Part shown: piece after piece, positions 6,477 through 10,583 of the stretch
How the letters are laid out: every line of letters starts with the position of its first letter
How positions within the stretch are numbered: position 1 is the stretch's first letter
DNA from: Ardenticatenia bacterium
GTDB lineage: Bacteria; Chloroflexota; Anaerolineae; Aggregatilineales; Ch27
NCBI GenBank assembly: GCA_026983935.1
Contig: JALSTC010000544.1
Span: 1-10,583, forward strand
Length of the DNA: 10,583 bases
Direction: 5' to 3'
Made by a program: the position numbers and the translations under genes
Notes under the pieces: model-generated
Seen by the model: only the letters and a program-made list of their open reading frames with translations
The model's database searches: none
Told to the model about the DNA's origin: nothing

Positions 6477-6968
6477 ATGAGCAAAAATATGGTAAGCCGA
6501 CGACTTCTTTTTCCACTGATAGTGGCTGCAGCGTTCCTGACGGCCTGTGGCAGTGCAGGTGTGCCGCCAACCTGCGGCGCGGAGATTTGTGTAACCGATG
6601 TGCGCATGATCCGTGTGGATGGGGCGGACGTGGCGCTCATTTTTGAGACAACCGCGCCAGATGGCTCCATTGACGAAACCAGCCCACCCGCGTTTTCTGA
6701 TGGTCTGCATATCCGGCTGGTTGACCAGGGCGGGGCGAATGGTCTGGAACGCCGTCTGGTGGATTTGGACGCCGGTGCTGGTGATTTCACCTGTGTGGCG
6801 GGAACCAATATCCCCGGCGCTGAGGGGCGGCTGGCCGCGGCCTGTTTGCTCACACTCCGGGCCAGCGATTTTTCCTCGCTGCCAGCAGGGGGCGATGAAG
6901 TGGTATTGACGTTCTACAGCGAGACATTCCCCACCGTGTTGTGGCGCATGATGTTTCCGGAGGGGTAG
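6477..6968 (+). CDS. Small hypothetical lipoprotein
   Basis: The 163-residue product starts with a lipoprotein signal peptide: basic SRR, hydrophobic core LLFPLIVAAAF, and lipobox LTAC with lipidated C24. The mature part of about 140 residues is acidic and has four further cysteines (C33, C38, C106, C123) that could form two disulfides outside the membrane. I do not recognise a family; strand-rich segments suggest a small beta domain. An ATG at 6489 (MVSRRLL...) is an equally good start, because AAGGG directly abuts the first ATG but precedes the second by 12 bases. A small GC hairpin (6452-6468) lies in the leader. The gene diverges from feoA across about 150 bases that contain the iron box, so joint iron control is possible but unproven. 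It ends six bases from the convergent menA stop. Confidence 0.75.
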   Translation: MSKNMVSRRLLFPLIVAAAFLTACGSAGVPPTCGAEICVTDVRMIRVDGADVALIFETTAPDGSIDETSPPAFSDGLHIRLVDQGGANGLERRLVDLDAGAGDFTCVAGTNIPGAEGRLAAACLLTLRASDFSSLPAGGDEVVLTFYSETFPTVLWRMMFPEG

Positions 6969-6974
6969 CCGCTG

Positions 6975-7904
6975 CTATGCTGCCAGCAGGCCCCGCAGTG
7001 CAAGGTCAAGCAGCCAGCCGATCACCAGCCACAGGCCGAACAGACCATGCAGCCGTGCTGTGCGTCCCTGCGCCTGGTGCAGCAGCATGGTGTCGGCACT
7101 TGAGGTGATGATGCGGATCAGTCTGTATGCTTCAGGAGCGGTAACCAGTGTGATCAACGTCGCCCAGGGTATTACGCCCGCGATCACCAGGAAGGCGAGG
7201 ACAACATAGGCCCCCGCAGTCAGAAAGATGTACTCCGCACGCGCAAAGCGTAAGCCAAAAAGCACGGCCAGCGTGTGTTTGTTGGCGGCGCGGTCGGCCT
7301 CCATATCCCGGATGTTGTTGGCGTGGAGGATGGCTGCTACCATGAATCCGATCGGCAGCCCCGCCAACAGCGGCGTCACGCTGACAGCTCCACGTCCCAC
7401 CGTGTAATAGGTGCCCAGCACCATCAGCGGCCCCATGAAGATGAACACGGCGATCTCACCGAGGCCTACATAAGCCAGCGGCAGCGGTCCTGCAGTATAC
7501 AGAATCACGACCAGTACGCCCCCCAGCCCGATCCAGAGCAGCAGCGGGCCGCTCTGTGTGACCAGAAAAAGGCCGATCAGCGACCCGGCAAGCACGGTTA
7601 CGATGGCTCCCCACAGCACTCTGTCGGCTGAGAGCACCGCATTCTTGATAATCATGCCCTGCCCGGCTTCTTTGAGCGCATCTGCGCCGCGCCGATAATC
7701 GGCGTATTCGTTGATCAGGTTGGCCGCGATTTGCAGCAGAAGCGCACCGATCAATGCCAGCAGGAACAGGCCGAGATCGAAGACGCCTTCATCCAGCGCA
7801 ATCACGGCAGCCAGACCCAGCGGCGCATAAGTGGCCGTCAGTGTGCGGGGACGGCTGGCGCGGTACCAGGCAGCTAACTGTGGATTGTTTGCGATCCATC
7901 TCAT
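6975..7904 (-). CDS. menA: 1,4-dihydroxy-2-naphthoate polyprenyltransferase (UbiA family, MenA)
   Basis: The 309-residue integral membrane protein transfers a polyprenyl chain to dihydroxynaphthoate, the membrane step of menaquinone synthesis. Motif 1 for Mg-diphosphate binding is NLINEYADYRRGAD (62-75), motif 2 is NNIRDMEADRAANKHT (196-211), and YTAGPLPLAYVGLGE (136-150) is typical of MenA. About eight hydrophobic segments are visible. The frame is open upstream to 8084, but the true start is most likely ATG 7904 (MRWIANNP), with GAGG about 11 bases upstream; the longer N-terminus would overlap the preceding gene and has no family likeness. Motif 1 has NE where many members have ND, a known variation. 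It starts 31 bases after the CinA/NMNAT-like gene, so the two are probably cotranscribed. Other UbiA substrates cannot be excluded. Confidence 0.88.
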   Translation of the reverse strand: MRWIANNPQLAAWYRASRPRTLTATYAPLGLAAVIALDEGVFDLGLFLLALIGALLLQIAANLINEYADYRRGADALKEAGQGMIIKNAVLSADRVLWGAIVTVLAGSLIGLFLVTQSGPLLLWIGLGGVLVVILYTAGPLPLAYVGLGEIAVFIFMGPLMVLGTYYTVGRGAVSVTPLLAGLPIGFMVAAILHANNIRDMEADRAANKHTLAVLFGLRFARAEYIFLTAGAYVVLAFLVIAGVIPWATLITLVTAPEAYRLIRIITSSADTMLLHQAQGRTARLHGLFGLWLVIGWLLDLALRGLLAA

Positions 7905-7935
7905 CGTGTTGTTGTCCTCAATTGGCGTGAACCGG

Positions 7936-9093
7936 CTAGATGCCGGTGGAGACCTCGGCGTAGCGGCTGCGCAGTTCGGTTGATGAAATATCCGCCCGGA
8001 AGAGTTCCGGCGGAATGGCCGTAAACATGTCGCTGTAATCCGCCGGAATCGGCACATCGGCCAGCGTGCAGAATCGGCCCTCATGCAGCCGTCCTGCTAC
8101 CAGGAAGCGACAGCCTGCCGCTTTGATCCGCTGCAGCGAAGCCAGCATCTCCTGCTCGTCATTATGGTAGTATCGGGGGCTGACCAGGCGTGTCGCTGTG
8201 TCGTAGCCGACGATGAACACACTGTTGGGGAAGAGCGCCGCTTTTTGTTCAAATAGTGGGGCGGTGGTCACCACGACCGTTCCCCGTCCGAAGAACTGGG
8301 CCAGCCGCTGGCGGACATCCGCTTCCTGCAGTGGGGGCTTGTCTACATTGTGTACGGACAGCTCATAATAGACGGGTAGATTCAGGATTTGCCCGGCAAT
8401 GTGCGCCAACTGCAGGTGACCACCATGCAGGGGATTGAACGCTCCCGGCAGGATGGCCACGCCCTGTGGCAGCGTTGTGCTGACCTGTCGATTCATGTCC
8501 ACGACAACCGCCGGAAGCTGGCCCCGCAGCACACGCAGCACCAGATCGGGATCGTCCTGATAAGCGGTTTGCAGCGTTTCGTTGGGGAACAGACCGATGT
8601 GCACCTCGTCTTGAAGGCCGCAGCTTCGGGCCAGCGCCAGGAGCACAACCCGACTGACGATGTTTTCCTCACCGGCACGGTCGCGTAGTCCCTTTGTCAG
8701 GATGGCGGAATAGGTGGCGATGCCCTGCTCATCCCGCACGGCAATATGGAAGCGGTGCGCGCCGCGTTTGGGGCGGTCGGTGATCAGCGTGGCGGTGCAG
8801 GCCAGGCCGATAGAGGGTGTTCCTTCGGCGGCCAGCAGCCGCGCCCGCCGATAGGCGACCTGCGCCATCTGGATCGCCGTTTCATGGGACACAAACTGTT
8901 GAGGGCGAAACCCCAGAAAGCGCTCGAAGGCGGGGTAGCTGTAGGGCAGGGTGACCTCCAGCACAGTACGTGTTGCGCCGGGAACGCTTAACAGCCAGGC
9001 CAGCGCCTGACTGCCGCCTCCGCTGACAACGAGCGTTGCCTGTACCGGCGAGGCGTGTATTTCCTGAATAAGTGTGTGCAGTGACTGATCCAC
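7936..9093 (-). CDS. Fused CinA-like (NMN deamidase-type) and nicotinate/nicotinamide-nucleotide adenylyltransferase-like protein
   Basis: This 385-residue protein has two parts. Residues 1 to about 165 resemble the CinA C-terminal/PncC domain: LVVSGGGSQALAWLLSVPGA (21-40) parallels the ESCTGG...PGAS region, with S24 at the likely catalytic serine, and SIGLACTATL (94-103) follows. Residues about 210-385 form a nucleotidyltransferase with GAFNPLHGGH (217-226, HxGH at 223-226) and ISSTELR (369-375), the pair expected for NMN adenylyltransferases. The arrangement resembles plant At2g01220-type proteins. A plausible role is NAD salvage: deamidate NMN, then adenylylate the product; this is inferred. 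The start is GTG at 9093 with a weak ribosome-binding site; homologous sequence begins right there. menA follows 31 bases downstream. Confidence 0.85.
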   Translation of the reverse strand: MDQSLHTLIQEIHASPVQATLVVSGGGSQALAWLLSVPGATRTVLEVTLPYSYPAFERFLGFRPQQFVSHETAIQMAQVAYRRARLLAAEGTPSIGLACTATLITDRPKRGAHRFHIAVRDEQGIATYSAILTKGLRDRAGEENIVSRVVLLALARSCGLQDEVHIGLFPNETLQTAYQDDPDLVLRVLRGQLPAVVVDMNRQVSTTLPQGVAILPGAFNPLHGGHLQLAHIAGQILNLPVYYELSVHNVDKPPLQEADVRQRLAQFFGRGTVVVTTAPLFEQKAALFPNSVFIVGYDTATRLVSPRYYHNDEQEMLASLQRIKAAGCRFLVAGRLHEGRFCTLADVPIPADYSDMFTAIPPELFRADISSTELRSRYAEVSTGI

Positions 9094-9129
9094 TGTGCGA
9101 TCCCGTCTTCAGCCCAGAAAACCACGAAG

Positions 9130-9158
9130 AGTATACACGGCAGAGGCGGATTGGGCAT
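9130..9158 (-). promoter_or_regulatory. Possible promoter of the CinA/NMNAT-menA pair
   Basis: TATACT (9135-9130) is a 5/6 match to the -10 consensus and lies 17 bases from ATGCCC (9158-9153), a weak -35. The predicted start near 9123 would leave a leader of about 30 bases before the GTG. It is back-to-back with the stronger plus-strand promoter at 9198-9226. Confidence 0.4.
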
Positions 9159-9197
9159 CATCTTCGCTGTGTATCTTCTCACATGCATGAATCGGGA

Positions 9198-9226
9198 TTG
9201 ACGGGGCGGGGCGGGGTCGCTAAAAT
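9198..9226 (+). promoter_or_regulatory. Sigma-70-like promoter for the repeat protein and probably rplY
   Basis: TTGACG (9198-9203) and TAAAAT (9221-9226) are separated by exactly 17 bases, and each is a 5/6 match to the consensus. The start would be near 9233, about 46 bases before the ATG at 9279. The spacer is almost pure G with single C interruptions. Confidence 0.7.
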
Positions 9227-9278
9227 TGCGTGGCTGGCTATCCGGCATCTCTTGATGTTGAGACCCGACAGGTCAATC

Positions 9279-9743
9279 ATGAGTAATACCAATTCTCATC
9301 AGTCCGATTCTATTGCCCGGGCGGAGCAGGCCGTTTTTGAGCACCTCGATGCGGGTACACTGTCGCTGGAATCCAGCGCGGTGCAGACGGCACGGGCCGA
9401 TTCGATTGTGGCTCACCTTAGCGCTCTGGGACAGGTGCAGACGGAGCGCGCCGACGCTCAGGCCAGTGCAGTAGGTGCTCTGCGTGCGCAGCAGGTGAAC
9501 ATGCACTTCAGCGGTGTCGGTGCTGTGCAGGCCCGTCAGGTGTCGCTTTCGAAAGGCGGGGCGGGGGTGCTTGTGAGCGATGAAATGCATGTGCAGGGGA
9601 CGCCCTTTGTGGGTGTTCTGCTGGCCCGCCATGTCACCGGCTCAGTTCGCCCGCTCCTGGACTGGCGGGGAGCGCTCGCCCTGGGATTGGTGATTGGATT
9701 GTTTATCAAACTGGCAGGTTGGGGAAAACCTGCCTCTCGGTAG
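9279..9743 (+). CDS. Tail-anchored repeat protein, probable beta-solenoid (hypothetical)
   Basis: The 154-residue product has three parts. The polar N-terminus (1-30) is followed by six 15-residue repeats (31-120), whose consensus is roughly xxSxVGAVxARQVxL with a small residue at 3, hydrophobic at 5, Gly at 6, hydrophobic at 8, Ala at 10 and Val at 13. A hydrophobic segment (about 131-147, GALALGLVIGLFIKLAG) then ends in GKPASR. This suggests a beta-solenoid held at the membrane by a C-terminal anchor. I do not recognise a named family. The frame is open back to 9072, but ATG 9279 is chosen because it follows a good promoter and AGG lies seven bases upstream; the longer N-terminus is shadow sequence of the divergent gene. 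rplY begins 41 bases downstream with no terminator between, so cotranscription is likely. Confidence 0.75.
   Translation: MSNTNSHQSDSIARAEQAVFEHLDAGTLSLESSAVQTARADSIVAHLSALGQVQTERADAQASAVGALRAQQVNMHFSGVGAVQARQVSLSKGGAGVLVSDEMHVQGTPFVGVLLARHVTGSVRPLLDWRGALALGLVIGLFIKLAGWGKPASR
9369..9638 (+). repeat. Six degenerate 45-base repeats encoding 15-residue units
   Basis: The units begin at residues 31, 46, 61, 76, 91 and 106 of the repeat protein. Units three and four are closest to each other (SAVGALRAQQVNM and SGVGAVQARQVSL), while the first and last are worn. Codon-level divergence indicates old internal duplication under protein constraint rather than a recent tandem DNA repeat. Confidence 0.7.
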
Positions 9744-9784
9744 CAGAATCAGCAGCTCATTAATCAGGGAGACAGTAAACTACA

Positions 9785-10447
9785 ATGGCTGAAACAATTA
9801 CGCTGGAAGCCCAGCCGCGCACCACGGTTGGCAAGAAGGTCAGGCATCTGCGGGCACAAGACATGATCCCGGCAGTTGTCTACGGCCCTAAGATGGAATC
9901 GGTGCAGATTCAGGTGCCGCGCGGGCAGTTGAAGCAGTCGCTGCGGCAGGCGGGTGGTACTTCGGTGATCGCGCTGAATGTTGGCGGCGAATCATACAAC
10001 GTTCTGGTGCGTGATGTGCAGCGCGACATTTTGAAGGGCGACGTGCTTCATGTGGATTTCTACGCCGTTGCCATGGATACCAGGATCACGACCGAAGTGC
10101 CCATTACGCTGATCGGTGAGTCGCAGGCCGTGCACAGCGGCGAGGCGATCCTGATCACCCGTGCCAACGTGATCGAGGTCGAATGTCTGCCGGGGAACAT
10201 CCCCCACGAGCTGGTGCTCGATCTATCGAATCTGGTTGAGGTCGGTGATTTCCTGACTGTTGCTGACCTGCAGGTGCCGGAGAACGTTGAAGTTTTGGCG
10301 GATCCGGAAGAAGTGCTGGTGCGCACAGAATATGCGACGAAGGCCACGGAAGAAGAGGAAGCCGAGGAAGCTGAAGAAGTTGCAGCCGAAGCCGAGAGCG
10401 TTGAGGTGATCAAGCGCGGCAAGGCCGAGGAAGAAGAAGCTGAATAA
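9785..10447 (+). CDS. rplY: 50S ribosomal protein L25, CTC/TL5 type
   Basis: The 220-residue protein binds 5S rRNA in the large ribosomal subunit. The N-terminal L25 beta-barrel (about 4-92) has the conserved start LEAQPRTTVGKKVRHLRAQ and closes with GDVLHVDFYAV (85-95). The C-terminal TL5/CTC domain (about 96-185) includes LPGNIPHELVLDLSNLVEVG (134-153). Residues from about 187 form a low-complexity, glutamate- and alanine-rich tail ending EEEEAE, longer than in many relatives and broken by a basic IKRGK. The ATG at 9785 has GGGAG upstream at a rather long spacing of about 13 bases. A strong intrinsic terminator follows about 30 bases after the stop. It is probably cotranscribed with the repeat-protein gene. 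Confidence 0.95.
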   Translation: MAETITLEAQPRTTVGKKVRHLRAQDMIPAVVYGPKMESVQIQVPRGQLKQSLRQAGGTSVIALNVGGESYNVLVRDVQRDILKGDVLHVDFYAVAMDTRITTEVPITLIGESQAVHSGEAILITRANVIEVECLPGNIPHELVLDLSNLVEVGDFLTVADLQVPENVEVLADPEEVLVRTEYATKATEEEEAEEAEEVAAEAESVEVIKRGKAEEEEAE

Positions 10448-10478
10448 CGCAGCTTCCGGCATCCCTGGATACCGGCAG

Positions 10479-10505
10479 AGGGGGGCTTTCAGGCCCCCTT
10501 TTCTT
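10479..10505 (+). terminator. Intrinsic terminator after rplY
   Basis: GGGGGC (10481-10486) pairs with GCCCCC (10493-10498) around a six-base loop, extended by a G-T and an A-T pair. TTTTCTT (10499-10505) follows directly. This is a strong Rho-independent terminator in the plus direction; the minus strand lacks a T-tract. Confidence 0.9.
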
Positions 10506-10583
10506 GATTCTCCGCGGTGGAATCATTGGCTGCATCTTCAAGGCTTGCCGCCAGCGCCCGTGCAAATATCAGGTATCCTGTAT
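10489..10583 (-). CDS. Possible 3' end of a convergent gene (30 C-terminal residues)
   Basis: On the minus strand an open frame enters from the right edge and ends at a TGA (10491-10489) inside the rplY terminator. Its visible C-terminus contains GYLIFARALAASLEDAAND followed by a polar tail ENQEKGA, which looks protein-like. The other two minus-strand frames are closed within the first 50 bases of the edge. No family can be named from 30 residues, and the frame could be open by chance. Confidence 0.4.
   Translation of the reverse strand, partial: TGYLIFARALAASLEDAANDSTAENQEKGA

Noticed and set aside
7905..8084. A 60-residue N-terminal extension of MenA in the same frame
   Set aside because: It lies over the end of the CinA/NMNAT-like gene, is Arg- and Pro-rich like antisense-type shadow sequence, and a proper start with GAGG exists at 7904.
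9072..9278. A 69-residue longer N-terminus of the repeat protein
   Set aside because: It would start upstream of the predicted promoter and overlap the divergent gene; its composition differs from the repeat region.
1..10583. tRNA, rRNA, CRISPR array, insertion sequence or prophage genes
   Set aside because: No cloverleaf, spaced identical repeats, transposase or phage-like frames were found when reading the window; the genes are ordinary chromosomal functions.

Overview
The window looks like a piece of bacterial chromosome, G+C-rich overall with AT-rich promoter patches. A two-polypeptide FeoB, a MenA-type prenyltransferase, a CTC-type ribosomal protein L25 with a long acidic tail and a repeat-rich tail-anchored protein together suggest a menaquinone-using, monoderm-like lineage such as Chloroflexota. 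That assignment is an inference from gene content; no rRNA or marker gene settles it.

Left part (1-3570, all minus strand): a compact operon read from a promoter near 3540-3568. Its order is a GntR/UTRA repressor, a SIS-domain protein of the UPF0309 (COG4821) type, a ROK sugar kinase, a glutamine-amidotransferase-like protein lacking the nucleophilic Cys, and the start of a secreted protein cut by the window edge. The genes overlap or lie within about 25 bases of each other, except for a 127-base gap before the secreted protein. A perfect 16-bp palindrome resembling NagR/DasR operators sits at the expected transcription start. The likely circuit is import of a sugar or amino sugar, phosphorylation by the ROK kinase, handling by the SIS protein, and release of the GntR repressor by the phosphosugar.

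Middle part (3571-6470): a gene-poor 306-base gap holding a strong hairpin, then the minus-strand ferrous iron uptake operon feoA, feoB G-protein half, feoB membrane half. FeoB is divided into two separate genes with stop/start overlaps. The promoter carries a box identical to 14 bases of the IdeR/DtxR iron-box consensus, so iron repression is likely. A small lipoprotein gene (6477-6968, plus) diverges from it.

Right part (6971-10583): minus-strand menA follows a gene for a fused CinA-like/NMN adenylyltransferase-like protein, which links quinone and NAD metabolism by position. Divergent from this pair is a 154-residue protein with six 15-residue repeats and a C-terminal membrane anchor. It is read from a very good sigma-70-like promoter whose -35/spacer is a predicted G-quadruplex. 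Ribosomal protein L25 follows, then a strong intrinsic terminator and the 3' end of a convergent gene. No tRNA, rRNA, CRISPR array or insertion sequence was recognised.
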